Below the pieces are notes generated by a model. It was not told where the DNA came from. It was given only the letters and a program-made list of their open reading frames with translations, and did no database searches. This document shows positions 50,564 to 62,442 of a DNA stretch of 64,000 nt, piece by piece. Source of the DNA: Myxococcota bacterium (GTDB lineage: Bacteria; Myxococcota_A; UBA796; UBA9615; JAKLKC01); the NCBI GenBank assembly GCA_023150875.1, contig JAKLKC010000002.1, forward strand, positions 114,728 to 178,727, in the 5' to 3' direction. Each line of letters begins with the position of its first letter. Position 1 is the stretch's first letter. The position numbers were made by a program, and so were the translations under genes.

Positions 50564-52510
50564 TCACAGCTCCCAGACTCCCATCCCGAACGTCGCCTCC
50601 AGGGCCTCGTCGAAGCTGGTCACCGGGATCACCGCCTCCCGTACCACCGCGGGGGGCACGACGTCGCTCTCGTCCAGTTGATCGAGGTTCGCCGCGGGCA
50701 CCAGCACCCGCCGGATCCTCCGGGAGAGAGCCCCCTCCACCTTCACGTCCACGTCCCCCACGGGGCACACCACCAGGGAGGCGTGGGAGTCGGTCACCAG
50801 GGCGCCGGTGAACGCCAGGTCCTGGGGGACCGGGACGTCCAGCATCGCCGAGAAGAAGGCCATGGCGATGGGAAGCCCCGCCGAGCTGCCCGAAGACGGC
50901 TCGTCCTCCTTGGTGAACTTGAACGAGAACGAGCAGTCCTGGAACGCCTGGGCGCGGTGGGGGAAGCGACCCTCCACGTAGCGCCGGACCGACGAGAAGA
51001 GGCTCAGCACCTCCCTCCGGAGCGTGTCGTCGAGGTTCCCGAGGACGTGTTCCCGGTGGAGGTCCCCTCCCCCACCCTCCGCCCGGTGCCTCCCCGCCCA
51101 CACCTCGTGGACGATCCCCCTCTTCTCGCCGGGGGCGCAGTAGACCGCCGCCGCCAGCACCTGGCCGATCCGCCGGCCCGTCCTTCCGGCGGCCCGGAGC
51201 GCCTCAGCCTTGGCGAGGTGGCGCGCGGCGCCCGCCTCCAGCCCCATGCTCGCCTCCAGGGCCGCCAGCGCCCTCCAGCGCGCGGGATCCGAGGAGTGGT
51301 CGCGCACGGCCGCCCTCAGGTCGGCGTAGGCCCGACCGAGGCGCTCTCCGCTCGCGAGGGCCGCCCTCACCCGCTCCGGGATCCCCCCTCCCGACTCCCG
51401 TCCCAGGAGGCGGAGCAGCACGTCGGGATCGGCGCTCGACTCCGCCTCGATGGCCCGCGCCGCGGCGTCCCGGGCGCCGACCTCGTCCCCGCAGGCGTCC
51501 CGGGCGTCGGCGAGGTACTTGAGGACCAGGGCGCTGGCGCCTCCGGTGGCGTCCAGGCGCTGCCCCAGGTCCTCCAGGGCTCCCCGGCAGCGATCGGGGC
51601 GCCCTTCCAGCGCCGGGACCAGCGCCGCGGGCAGGTCGCCAGCGGACCTGCGCTTCTCCCGCTCCAGCGCCAGTTCCCGGTCGGCGAAGCGGAACCTCGT
51701 GAACGAGGGCAGGGGAAGGTAGCGGTCACGGACCGCCTCCAGGAAGTCCGCCACCGAGGGCTCGCCCAGGGCCCGGCGGAACTCCTGCTCGTGGCGCCTC
51801 CCCCACGCTTCGGCGGCGTCCACGTCCCCCAGGAGCTGGTGGATCCGGCGCAGCCGTGAGGCCAGGGGGACGTCCGTCCCCAGCCCCAGCAGGTACTCGT
51901 ACAGCCCCGCGGCCCGACGCAGCTCGGAGACCGTGCCCCCGGCCTCGTAGAGGCGGGCGAGGGCGAGGAGGCGATCGGGATCGGCCCGCAGGTGGAGGCG
52001 ATGGCCGAGCTCCTCGACGAGGCGCTGGGCCTCGTGGACGCGCCCCGCGCTCTCCAGCACCCAGGCCTGCTGGAGGCAGGCCAGCTTGATCACATACGGA
52101 TCCCCGTGTTCCTGCTCGTCGGCCACGCCCTGGAGCAGGCCGAGGGCCTCGCGGTGGCGGCCGGCTTCGGCCAGGCGGAAGGTCCGGGCGATCACCGAAA
52201 GGGCCCCGGCAGGCGGCGCGGGCGCCGGCACCGCGTCCCCCTGACCCCTGGCGTGTCCCAGGGCCGCCAGGTGCCGCAGCGCGCCCCCGGCGCGGGACCG
52301 GAGGGCCGAGGTCTTCCGCCACGTGCCGATGGCGGCGGAGAGGTGGCCGCGCATGTGCTGGACGTGGCCCAGGAGCTCCAGGGCGTCGAGGTGGTCGGGC
52401 CACCGCTGGACCACTCCGGCGAGCTCCCGCTCCGCTTCGGAGAGCCGGCCGGCCTGGGCCAGCAGGCGCGCCCACAGCACCGACCCGCCCGCGCCGGAGT
52501 CGTCCCGCAT
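50564..52510 (-). CDS. TPR protein with C-terminal Lon-like protease domain
   Basis: The predicted protein has 648 residues from ATG 52510; ATG 52561 is an in-frame alternative. The N-terminal two-thirds is TPR-like (LSEAERELAGVVQRWPDHLDALELLGHV, REALGLLQGVADEQ, RAAGLYEYLLGLGTD). The last ~170 residues form a Lon proteolytic domain: EPSSGSSAGLPIAMAFFSAML holds the catalytic Ser (SSAGL in place of PSAG), and GDVDVKVEGALSRRIRRVLVPAANL holds the catalytic Lys. There is no AAA+ module, so substrates may be presented by the TPRs. The gene is convergent with the sigma-54 activator gene. Family call good, substrate unknown. Confidence 0.82.
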   Translation of the reverse strand: MRDDSGAGGSVLWARLLAQAGRLSEAERELAGVVQRWPDHLDALELLGHVQHMRGHLSAAIGTWRKTSALRSRAGGALRHLAALGHARGQGDAVPAPAPPAGALSVIARTFRLAEAGRHREALGLLQGVADEQEHGDPYVIKLACLQQAWVLESAGRVHEAQRLVEELGHRLHLRADPDRLLALARLYEAGGTVSELRRAAGLYEYLLGLGTDVPLASRLRRIHQLLGDVDAAEAWGRRHEQEFRRALGEPSVADFLEAVRDRYLPLPSFTRFRFADRELALEREKRRSAGDLPAALVPALEGRPDRCRGALEDLGQRLDATGGASALVLKYLADARDACGDEVGARDAAARAIEAESSADPDVLLRLLGRESGGGIPERVRAALASGERLGRAYADLRAAVRDHSSDPARWRALAALEASMGLEAGAARHLAKAEALRAAGRTGRRIGQVLAAAVYCAPGEKRGIVHEVWAGRHRAEGGGGDLHREHVLGNLDDTLRREVLSLFSSVRRYVEGRFPHRAQAFQDCSFSFKFTKEDEPSSGSSAGLPIAMAFFSAMLDVPVPQDLAFTGALVTDSHASLVVCPVGDVDVKVEGALSRRIRRVLVPAANLDQLDESDVVPPAVVREAVIPVTSFDEALEATFGMGVWEL

Positions 52511-52592
52511 CTCCTCCCCGTGACCGCGGGAACGGCCCCCCAGGGTCGGCCCGTCCCGCATGCTGCCCGGCGCCCCTCCTCGGCTGATCTGC

Positions 52593-52731
52593 TCCGACCT
52601 CCCCGCCCCGTCGAGGTCACCGGGGGGGCGCGGCGCCGGGCGGGCTCCCGGGACGGCTGGGGCCGCGGGATGGGCGGCCACCACCGCCCCCGGGGGCGTC
52701 CCCGGGGGCGTCCGGCGCGGTCCCCCCATTC
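52593..52731. repeat. dispersed ~130-bp repeat, copy A
   Basis: The repeat begins with a 35-base block (TCCGACCTCCCCGCCCCGTC and onward to GGTCACCGGGGGG), identical to that of copy B at 56426-56552. Both copies continue with partial similarity and end in AGTCCCCCATTC or GGTCCCCCCATTC. Copy A lies in the divergent gap between the Lon-like gene and the next exported protein. Confidence 0.65.
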
Positions 52732-52803
52732 ACCCGGGATTGACGGTGTGCCAGAATCGGCAGAGAGAACGCCCGCCTCCGAGCCGAAAGGGAGCCGAGC
52801 GCA

Positions 52804-53847
52804 TTGTCCCTCCGCCTCGCCCTCGCCCTGATCGCCCTCTCCATCGCCCTCGGGGGGAGCGGGGACGCCCGCGCCGCCGCCCCCTGTCGCGCCCTGGACG
52901 CGGCGGGTCCCGAGGGGGCTCCCCTCGCCCGCCTGGCGGCGGACGCCGCCCACGCCCTGGCCGAGGTGGACGCGGAGGGGCTCATGGCCCTCTCGGGGGA
53001 GCACTTCCGCGAGGTGATGGACCTCCCCGCCCTGCGGGACTACGCCCAGCGCGCGGTCAACCGCGGCATGACCCTCGCCCGCGTCGACCGGGTCCGGCTG
53101 GTGGCGGCGCCGGCCCGGCCGGTGCCCGGCAAGGCGGGGTGGGCGGCCGCCTCCTGCGGCGCCGGTCCCCGGGACCCCGACGGGCTGCGCTACGAGGCCC
53201 GGGGCCTGAGCTGGGACGTCCTGGCCATCGCCGAGGGCCCGCTGGCGGCGGATCCCCGAGAGAGGGGCCGAATGGCGCTGGCCGTGGAGACCGGGGGAGG
53301 GGCGCCCCGGATCGCCGACCTCGGGGTCACCCGCGCCACGCTGCTGGGCCGGGACGCCGCCTGGTACCTCGGGGAGGCGCGGCGCCTGGTGGACGAGGGC
53401 GCCGATCCCTGGGCGGCGCGGGAGGCCGTGGAGAGGGCGGGGGAGCTGGCCTACCTGGGGCACCGGTTCCGCACGGGGCAGCAGGCCCTCGTGGACGAGG
53501 TGGCGGCGCGCCTCGCGGGCGGCGCCCCCGACGGCCGCTGGGTGGAGCCCGGGGGCTCGGGCCCGCCGGTCCCCCTGCTGCGGGCGGTAAGGCACCCGGC
53601 GGCGGTCTGGCCGGAGTTGAGGATCGAGTACCTCGCCCACGACCCCGAGGTCCCCGCCCTGGTCACTCGGGAGGCCGACCGCCTGATGGGCTGGCTCCGG
53701 GAGGCCCACCCCGACTTCCTGGCCCTTTTCCACCGCGTGCGCTTCGCACCCGTGGACTCGCGCCGCCCCGAGCCCGCCGGGAGCGGGGAGGGCGCCGAGG
53801 TCCGCACCGTGCGCGTCGTCGGGGCGCTGGACGCGCCCGGGGAGTGA
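52804..53847 (+). CDS. exported hypothetical protein
   Basis: The predicted protein has 347 residues from a TTG start, with a cleavable signal peptide (LALALIALSIALGGSGDARAA). The mature protein is Ala/Arg-rich and helical, with a Cys pair (PCRALD, SCGAGP). I recognise no domain. It ends just before the FHA gene, whose start is within 3 bp of its stop, so the two are coupled. A role linked to the FHA protein is inference. Confidence 0.65.
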   Translation: MSLRLALALIALSIALGGSGDARAAAPCRALDAAGPEGAPLARLAADAAHALAEVDAEGLMALSGEHFREVMDLPALRDYAQRAVNRGMTLARVDRVRLVAAPARPVPGKAGWAAASCGAGPRDPDGLRYEARGLSWDVLAIAEGPLAADPRERGRMALAVETGGGAPRIADLGVTRATLLGRDAAWYLGEARRLVDEGADPWAAREAVERAGELAYLGHRFRTGQQALVDEVAARLAGGAPDGRWVEPGGSGPPVPLLRAVRHPAAVWPELRIEYLAHDPEVPALVTREADRLMGWLREAHPDFLALFHRVRFAPVDSRRPEPAGSGEGAEVRTVRVVGALDAPGE

Positions 53848-53849
53848 GC

Positions 53850-54596
53850 GTGAGCACCGCGACCGCCTTGGCCCGTCCCGTCCTCTGGATCCGCGCCACC
53901 GACTCCGAGGAGGAGGTCCGCCTGGAGGGACCCCGCTTCGTCGTCGGCCGGGACCCCGCCTCGGACGTGGTGCTCCCCCGGGAGACCGTCTCGAAGGTCC
54001 ACGCCCTCTTCGTGCTGATCGAGGGCGTGTACCACGTGCGGGACGCCGGCTCGACCAACGGGACGAAGGTGAACGGGAAGGACGCATCGGACTGGGTGAG
54101 GGTGAGGGCGGGGGACGAGGTCGCCTTCGGCCCCTCGGCCCCCTGGGTGGTGGTCTCGTGCCCCGCCTCCCGGTCCACCGCGGCCCTGGACCCCACGGTG
54201 CGCCAGAGCGAGGCGCCCCCGCTGGTGACGGTGTGGTCCACCACCGGCGAAGACGGCGCGCTGAGGGTCCAGGGACCGTCAGGGCCGGTGGACCTGCGCC
54301 CCCCCGCCACCCGCTTCAAGCTCCTCTTCGTGCTCGCCGACGCCGCCTCCCGGGCCGGCGAACCCGACGACGCCTGGATCGAAGACGACCTGCTGCGGGC
54401 CCGGATCTGGACCCGCCTGGGAGCCCGGGACCGCTCCGCCCAGGCCCTCAACGTGCTGCTGTCCTACACCCGAAGGCTCCTGGAGGACGCCGGCCTGCCC
54501 GGGACGGTGCTGGAGAAGGAGAGGGGCCGCACCCGCCTCGCCCTCCCCCCGGACCAGGTGCGGGTGGTGGACGGAGAGCCCCCGAGGGAGGGCTGA
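53850..54596 (+). CDS. FHA-domain protein with C-terminal winged-helix-like domain
   Basis: The predicted protein has 248 residues. GTG 53850 has GGGGAG 5 nt upstream; GTG 53844, overlapping the previous stop, is an alternative. The FHA domain occupies about residues 20-100: FVVGRDPASDVVLPRETVSKVHALFV, VYHVRDAGSTNGTKVNGK, with the conserved Gly-Arg, Ser, His and Ser-Thr-Asn-Gly residues that bind phosphothreonine. The C-terminal part (RFKLLFVLADAAS to KERGRTRLAL) resembles a transcriptional-regulator winged helix. A phosphothreonine-responsive regulator is likely, possibly reading a Ser/Thr kinase such as that at 16141 (inference). Confidence 0.85.
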   Translation: MSTATALARPVLWIRATDSEEEVRLEGPRFVVGRDPASDVVLPRETVSKVHALFVLIEGVYHVRDAGSTNGTKVNGKDASDWVRVRAGDEVAFGPSAPWVVVSCPASRSTAALDPTVRQSEAPPLVTVWSTTGEDGALRVQGPSGPVDLRPPATRFKLLFVLADAASRAGEPDDAWIEDDLLRARIWTRLGARDRSAQALNVLLSYTRRLLEDAGLPGTVLEKERGRTRLALPPDQVRVVDGEPPREG

Positions 54597-54683
54597 GGAC
54601 CCATGGCTGCTCCCCGAGGGCGTGCTTGGCCTGCCCACGGACGACCACGCATGGCAGCTCTTCAGCCTGGAGGGCGACTTGTG

Positions 54684-56420
54684 ATGGCGACGCGATGGGC
54701 ATGGGCATTGCTGCTCGCGATCCTCCTCGGCTGTGGTGATCGGGAAGGAGCGGATGGGGACTCGACGGCGAAGGACGACGGGTCAGGAGACGTGGACGGG
54801 GACCACGACGGCTTCCGCGGGAGCGAGGACTGCGACGACGCCGATCCCGCCGTCCACCCCGGCGCCGCCGAGGTCTGCAACGGGTTGGACGACGACTGCG
54901 ACGGCACATCCGACGAAGACGCCGAGGACGCCATCCCCTGGTACCCCGACGCCGACGGCGACGGCTACGGGGTGGACGAGGGCGCCGTCGTCGCGTGCTT
55001 TCCACCGCATGGGACCACCGACGACGGGGGAGACTGCGACGACACCCGGATCGACATCCATCCCGGTATCGACGAAGACGAGTCCTGCGACGGCACCGAC
55101 CAGGACTGCGACTCCCGCGACGACGGCTGCGCCCTGCTGGGCACGTTCTCCGCCGCGGCGGCGGACGTCATCTTCGACGGCGGGGCCTCCTCCTTCTCGT
55201 CGGGAGACGTTGACGGCGATGGCCGGGTCGAGGTCCTCCTCGGCTTCAACGCGGAGTTCTACGACAACGGGGCGGTCCTCGTCATCTCCGCCGACGTCCG
55301 GGGGAGCTTCTACGCCGACGACGTCCAGGGAGTGATGATCGGGGACACCCAGAGCCGCGCGGGGGAGGCACTGGACGCCCATGCCGACCTGACCGGGGAT
55401 GGCATCGCGGACATCGTCTACGGTGGGCCCGACATGAGCTACGACGCGGACATCGGGCACATGGGCGCGGTCTATCTCACGCCGGGGGCCGCCGCGCTGG
55501 GCAGCTACGATGAGCCACTGGGACCCGACCGGTTCGCCCTGGGCGATGAGGACGTGCGACCCATCGGGAATGAGGTCCTCGTCGCGGACGTTACGGGGGA
55601 CGGAGAATACGACGTCGTCGTGGCGGCAGATCTGGCGATCGAGGGTACCGGCACGGTTCTCGTCTACGAGGGCCCGCACGGGAGTGAAGTCCGGTACTCG
55701 GCGGACGCGAGTGCCCGGCTCGACGGCCGAGCGGGGAGTCAGGACGAGGCCGGCTGCTCCCTCGCGACAGGGGACATGGACGGCGATGGCTTGGCTGACC
55801 TGGTCGTCGGTGGGTGCGAGACGGGACGCGGAAGACCGGGCCGGGTCCACGTCGTTTTCGCCCCCATCACCGGACACACGTCGCTGGACGACACGGGCAT
55901 CCTCCTCGACGGCATGGACTGGTACGACCGGGCGGCATCGCACCTGGATGCCGGCTTTGACGTCAACGGCGATGGCTTCGAGGATCTCGTCGTCGAGGCG
56001 AACGGCGCGGAGGACGATCACGGTGCAGCATACGTCCACTTCGGCCCCCTGACGGAGGACCGGGACATGGCCGACGCCGACGCCGTCCTCGTCGGGCACG
56101 AGAAGGGGGACGGAGCGGGTTACAACGTCGCGAGCGCGGGCGACGTGGACGGCGATGGGTTCGACGACCTGCTCGTGGCCGCCTACGCTTCCGCCCTGCC
56201 CGGGACCCTGGGCATCGTCTACCTCGTGTACGGACCCGTCTCCGGCGTCGTCGACCTCGGAACAGTCGACACCGTCATCGCCGCCGAGGGAGACTACGGC
56301 GGCTTCGGGATCAACCTGGCGGGCCTCGGCGACGTGAATGCCGACGGCCTCGACGACTTCGCCATCGCGGGCTGGGACGTGGGGCGCAACTACATCTTCT
56401 ACGGCCGCCCCCGCCCCTGA
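54684..56420 (+). CDS. FG-GAP/VCBS-repeat lipoprotein with Cys-rich metal-binding motifs
   Basis: The predicted protein has 578 residues with lipobox LLGC (Cys17). Two copies of the DxDGDxx...DCDD...PG...CDG.D.DCD motif come first (residues about 35-150). Then come FG-GAP units typical of integrin-alpha-like propellers: SGDVDGDGRVEVLLG, HADLTGDGIADIVYGG, VADVTGDGEYDVVVA, ATGDMDGDGLADLVVGG, FDVNGDGFEDLVVEA, AGDVDGDGFDDLLVA, LGDVNADGLDDFAIA. Each carries the calcium-binding DxDGDGxxD loop. It is a surface Ca-binding propeller, probably adhesive or carbohydrate-interacting. ATG 54684 is selected by GGAGGG upstream and by the signal peptide. Confidence 0.88.
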   Translation: MATRWAWALLLAILLGCGDREGADGDSTAKDDGSGDVDGDHDGFRGSEDCDDADPAVHPGAAEVCNGLDDDCDGTSDEDAEDAIPWYPDADGDGYGVDEGAVVACFPPHGTTDDGGDCDDTRIDIHPGIDEDESCDGTDQDCDSRDDGCALLGTFSAAAADVIFDGGASSFSSGDVDGDGRVEVLLGFNAEFYDNGAVLVISADVRGSFYADDVQGVMIGDTQSRAGEALDAHADLTGDGIADIVYGGPDMSYDADIGHMGAVYLTPGAAALGSYDEPLGPDRFALGDEDVRPIGNEVLVADVTGDGEYDVVVAADLAIEGTGTVLVYEGPHGSEVRYSADASARLDGRAGSQDEAGCSLATGDMDGDGLADLVVGGCETGRGRPGRVHVVFAPITGHTSLDDTGILLDGMDWYDRAASHLDAGFDVNGDGFEDLVVEANGAEDDHGAAYVHFGPLTEDRDMADADAVLVGHEKGDGAGYNVASAGDVDGDGFDDLLVAAYASALPGTLGIVYLVYGPVSGVVDLGTVDTVIAAEGDYGGFGINLAGLGDVNADGLDDFAIAGWDVGRNYIFYGRPRP

Positions 56421-56425
56421 CCGGT

Positions 56426-56552
56426 TCCGACCTCCCCGCCCCGTCGAGGTCACCGGGGGGAGGGCACGGCCGGGAGGGCCCCCCGTGACGGCCCAGGCCG
56501 CGGGATCGGCGCCCACCCCCGCCTCCGGGGGACCTGGCGCAGTCCCCCATTC
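56426..56552. repeat. dispersed ~130-bp repeat, copy B
   Basis: This copy begins 6 bp after the FG-GAP lipoprotein stop, in the same orientation as copy A (52593-52731), 3.8 kb away. The first 35 bases are identical and the rest similar with small indels, suggesting a decayed element or shared 3'-end structure. Confidence 0.65.
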
Positions 56553-56721
56553 GCCGCGGCGGCGAGGATGCCTTCCAGACCCTGAGACGGGTGCTGGAGG
56601 GCCACGGCGGCAGGCCGTGCGGGAGGGGGAGCTGGGGCGTGTGGCCCCGTCGCCCGCCTTGACTGCGAAGTGCTGCGACTCTATCGTGAAGTCGGTCGGA
56701 GCCGGTCCGGCGGAGGGCCCA

Positions 56722-56952
56722 CTGAAAGTCATCACCGTACGCAACGTCCCCGACGACCTCTACCGCACCCTCGCACGCCTGGCGGAGAGGAACCGGCGGA
56801 GCCTGCAGCAGCAGGTGCTGGTCCTCCTGGAGCAGGCCCGGGTGTACGACCGCGACTCCCCGGTCGAGCGGGCGCGGGCGATGAGGCGGCGCTTCGCCGG
56901 GCGGGCGCTGGGCGACACCGTCGCCGAGGTGCGGGCCGAGCGCGAGCGATGA
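56722..56952 (+). CDS. FitA/VapB-type antitoxin
   Basis: The predicted protein has 76 residues. It reads KVITVRNVPDDLYRTLARLAERNRRSLQQQVLVLLEQARVY in form, a ribbon-helix-helix DNA-binding domain. No ATG precedes the conserved strand. CTG 56722 has GGAGGG 4 nt upstream and is my preferred start; GTG 56686 is the alternative. The acidic/basic tail (VAEVRAERER) contacts the toxin in this family. Its stop overlaps the ATG of the PIN toxin (ATGA). Confidence 0.75.
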   Translation: MKVITVRNVPDDLYRTLARLAERNRRSLQQQVLVLLEQARVYDRDSPVERARAMRRRFAGRALGDTVAEVRAERER

Positions 56953-57344
56953 GGAGCGTCGTCATCGACTCCTCGGCACTCATCCGGCTGTACCTGCCGG
57001 ACGGGCCGCTGCCCGAGGGGCTGGAGGACGTCGTCGACTCCGCTTCAAGGGGCGATGCCCTCCTCCTCGTCCCCGAGCTGGCGCTCGCCGAGGCCGCCCA
57101 GGTCCTCCGCAAGAAGGAGCTGGCGGGGTTGCTCTCGGCGCCGGAGGCGGACGAGGTCTTGGAGGCCATCCTCGGCTTGCCGCTCCACGTGGTGGGGCAT
57201 CGCGAGCTGCTCCTCCTCGCCCTGACCCTCTCCCGGACCCATCGAGCGACCGTGTACGACGCGCTCTTCCTGGCCCTCTCGGTGGACCGCGGCGCGGGCC
57301 TGATGACGGCCGACCAGGAGATGGCGAGACTCGCGGCGACCTGA
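56949..57344 (+). CDS. VapC-type PIN-domain toxin
   Basis: The predicted protein has 131 residues: VVIDSSALIRLYL (first acidic residue), VPELALAEAAQVL (Glu), VYDALFLALS (Asp) and GLMTADQEMARLA (final Asp). These form the PIN RNase active site. It is translationally coupled to the antitoxin by ATGA. It differs clearly from the VapC at 41221, so the window holds two independent pairs. Confidence 0.9.
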   Translation: MRSVVIDSSALIRLYLPDGPLPEGLEDVVDSASRGDALLLVPELALAEAAQVLRKKELAGLLSAPEADEVLEAILGLPLHVVGHRELLLLALTLSRTHRATVYDALFLALSVDRGAGLMTADQEMARLAAT

Positions 57345-57382
57345 TCCCTGCCGATGTGGGGCCACCACACCTCCCGCGGGGA

Positions 57383-59023
57383 TCACATCCCCCGGAACCA
57401 GCGCAGGGCCGCCAGGGGCTCCACCGCCGCGGCGGCGAGCAGGCCCCCCATCATCGCCCCGGCCACCCCCACCGTCGCCACCTCGCTCCCCGCGAAGAAG
57501 AGGCCCGGGATGGGCGAGCGGGGGCGGAGCCACGGGTTGCGGAACCGCTCCGGCGTGGGCTCGATGCCGTAGATCGAGCCCGAGATCGGGCGGCAGAAGT
57601 GGTCGGTGGACAGGGGGGTCGACACCTCGGCGTGGTCGACCATCGGGCGCAGGGCCGGCATGCGCTCCAGGAGCTGGGCGAGGAGCTGGTCCTTGATGCG
57701 CTCCTTCAGGTCGTCGTACTCCTGGCCCCGGTGCTTCCAGCGGGTCCCCCGCCACTTCTCGAAGGCGCTCCAGGGCACGAAGGTGATGACCTCGCCGGTG
57801 TGGCGCTGCTCCGCGCCGGGGTCGTGGGACGGGTCCTTCAGCGACGGGAAGCTGCAGTAGAGGATGGACGCCCGATCCAGGGCCCCCTCGGCGCGGACCG
57901 GCCAGCAGTCGGCCTCGGAGTCCCAGGTCTCCCAGAACCACTGGTTCGACGTAGTGGCGCCCGCCGAGCGGACGTCCCCCTTGAAGCCCAGGTAGAGGCA
58001 GACGTGGGCCGAGGCGGGGGGCAGGGACTCCACGGAGCGGACCCACTCCGCGCCGCGCAGGCCCTCGGGGAGCATGCGGCGCACCGTGGCCACCACCCCG
58101 GCGGCGCTGATCACCACCGGGGCCCGGACCTGCTCGCCCCCCTCCAGCCGCACCCCCACGGCCCGCCCCCCCTCCACCAGGATCTCCTCCACCGAGGCCG
58201 ACGTGCGCGTCCATCCCCCGGCCCTCTCCACCGAGCCCAGGAGGGTGCGGGCGATCTCCCCCGAGCCGCCCACCGGGTAGTAGGCCCCGTGGGCGAAGTG
58301 GCGGGAGACCATCGCCTGGATGGCGAAGGAGGAGCGGCTGGGCACCGAGCCGTAGTACCCCCACTGGGAGGCCAGCACGGTCCTGAGGCGGGGATCGGGG
58401 GTCAGGGACTCCAGCACCTGGGCGGTGCGCTGCTCCAGGAAGCGCCGGGCCTTCCGGGCCAGGGCGAGGTCCGCGACGCCCGCGAGCCAGGGGGGGACGA
58501 TCCGCGCGATGTAGTAGCCCCGCATCCCCGTGGCGACCTCCCGCACCTTCGCCAGGTAGGCGTCCACCGCCGCCGCCTGGGTGGGGAAGGCCTCCACCAG
58601 GTTGTGGCGGAACGCCTCGGGGGAGTCTGGGAAGTCGATGCGGAAGCCGTCGGGGAAGTGGAAGGCGTCGTAGACGCTCCCGAGCGTGGTCCAGCGCAGG
58701 CGGTCGTCGGTCAGGCGGGCCAGGATCCGTCCGCTGATGCTGTGCTCGGTGACCTCGCCCACGGCGTGGACGCCCACGTCCCAGGTGTAGCCCGGCCGCC
58801 TGAAGGTGTGGGTGAACCCCCCGGGGAGGTAGTGCTGCTCCAGCACCAGCACCCGGCGCCCGAGCTTGGACAGCATCGCCGCCGTGGTCATCCCGCCCAT
58901 CCCCGAGCCGATCACGATGGCGTCCCAGGGCCCCTCGGGGGAGTGCTTGGACCAGGGGCGATCCCCTCGGCCGGCGGAAGGGCGCGGCGGGGCGGAGCCG
59001 GCGGGAGGCGGAGGGTGCGGCAC
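57383..59023 (-). CDS. FAD-dependent phytoene desaturase/retinol saturase-like oxidoreductase
   Basis: The predicted protein has 546 residues from GTG 59023 with GGGGGA 6 nt upstream. The FAD-binding beta-alpha-beta motif is DAIVIGSGMGGMTTAAMLSKLGRRVLVLEQH. YLPGGFTHTFRRPGYTWDVGVHAVGE is characteristic of the CrtISO/RetSat branch. The C-terminal flavin motif is PGLFFAGSEVATVGVAGAMMGG. Such enzymes isomerise, desaturate or saturate polyenes such as carotenoids or all-trans-retinol. No other carotenoid gene is nearby, so the substrate is open. Confidence 0.9.
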   Translation of the reverse strand: MPHPPPPAGSAPPRPSAGRGDRPWSKHSPEGPWDAIVIGSGMGGMTTAAMLSKLGRRVLVLEQHYLPGGFTHTFRRPGYTWDVGVHAVGEVTEHSISGRILARLTDDRLRWTTLGSVYDAFHFPDGFRIDFPDSPEAFRHNLVEAFPTQAAAVDAYLAKVREVATGMRGYYIARIVPPWLAGVADLALARKARRFLEQRTAQVLESLTPDPRLRTVLASQWGYYGSVPSRSSFAIQAMVSRHFAHGAYYPVGGSGEIARTLLGSVERAGGWTRTSASVEEILVEGGRAVGVRLEGGEQVRAPVVISAAGVVATVRRMLPEGLRGAEWVRSVESLPPASAHVCLYLGFKGDVRSAGATTSNQWFWETWDSEADCWPVRAEGALDRASILYCSFPSLKDPSHDPGAEQRHTGEVITFVPWSAFEKWRGTRWKHRGQEYDDLKERIKDQLLAQLLERMPALRPMVDHAEVSTPLSTDHFCRPISGSIYGIEPTPERFRNPWLRPRSPIPGLFFAGSEVATVGVAGAMMGGLLAAAAVEPLAALRWFRGM

Positions 59024-59285
59024 GAGAGGTCCCCCGGGAAGGTCGGGGCACGGTACGGCGAGGGCGGTGGGAGCGCAAGTCCGGGCGGGCCGGGGGAGTT
59101 CCGCCCTCCCGGTGCCAGGGCATCGGGCCCAGGTCGGGCACCCGGGCGAGGCTCGCCGTCGGAATCGAGGGATCGAGCGCGGCCCGTTCCGGCCGCGACG
59201 TTTCCGGCGGGGCGCCGAGGAGATAGGATGGCGGCACCGCCGTCGGCGAGGGTCCCCGACCCGACGGGAGAGGAGTGGGCGCGGG

Positions 59286-62078
<2,793 letters not shown>

Positions 62079-62085
62079 GATCGCG

Positions 62086-62115
62086 ATAATTGCGGGTGCG
62101 ATCCGAAGTTGTCAA
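62086..62115 (-). promoter_or_regulatory. promoter of the second DUF4143 ATPase
   Basis: Read on the minus strand, TTGACA (62115-62110) and AATTAT (62091-62086) are 18 bp apart. The near-palindrome ATTATCGCGATCAT between the -10 and the start codon could be an operator. Confidence 0.55.
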
Positions 62116-62272
62116 GTCAAGGCGCGCTTGGTGTGGGGGGACGGATTTCGCCGCCGCTCTCGGATACTGGAATGCCCGGGCCAGGATCAGCACCCCCGTG
62201 CACATTGGGGACCGGAGCGTGAGGGGCCCCCAGCGGAGTACGCTGATGAGCGGAGCACCCTTTCCCGTGGTC

Positions 62273-62440
62273 CATGCCTATCCGTTTCGGCCCCAAGTCT
62301 CTCCCGTGTGGTCCCGAGTCCGAGCCCGTGCCCGTGCCAGGGCCGAAGGCACGTGCCCGATCTGCAAGCGCTCGGGCGCGGGCTGGGGCACGGGCTCGGG
62401 CACGACTTGAGGGACGATGGGTGGCAACCGGATAGGCATG
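62273..62440. repeat. long imperfect inverted repeat
   Basis: CATGCCTATCCG (62273-62284) is matched by CGGATAGGCATG (62429-62440). A nearly concentric second pair is CCGAGCCCGTGCCC (62320-62333) and GGGCACGGGCTCGG (62386-62399). The arms of about 75 bp are otherwise only partly complementary. Together with flanking sequence this fills the gap between the ATPase and the lipoprotein pseudogene, which holds no gene. The end motif also occurs at 32144. Confidence 0.5.
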
Positions 62441-62442
62441 CC

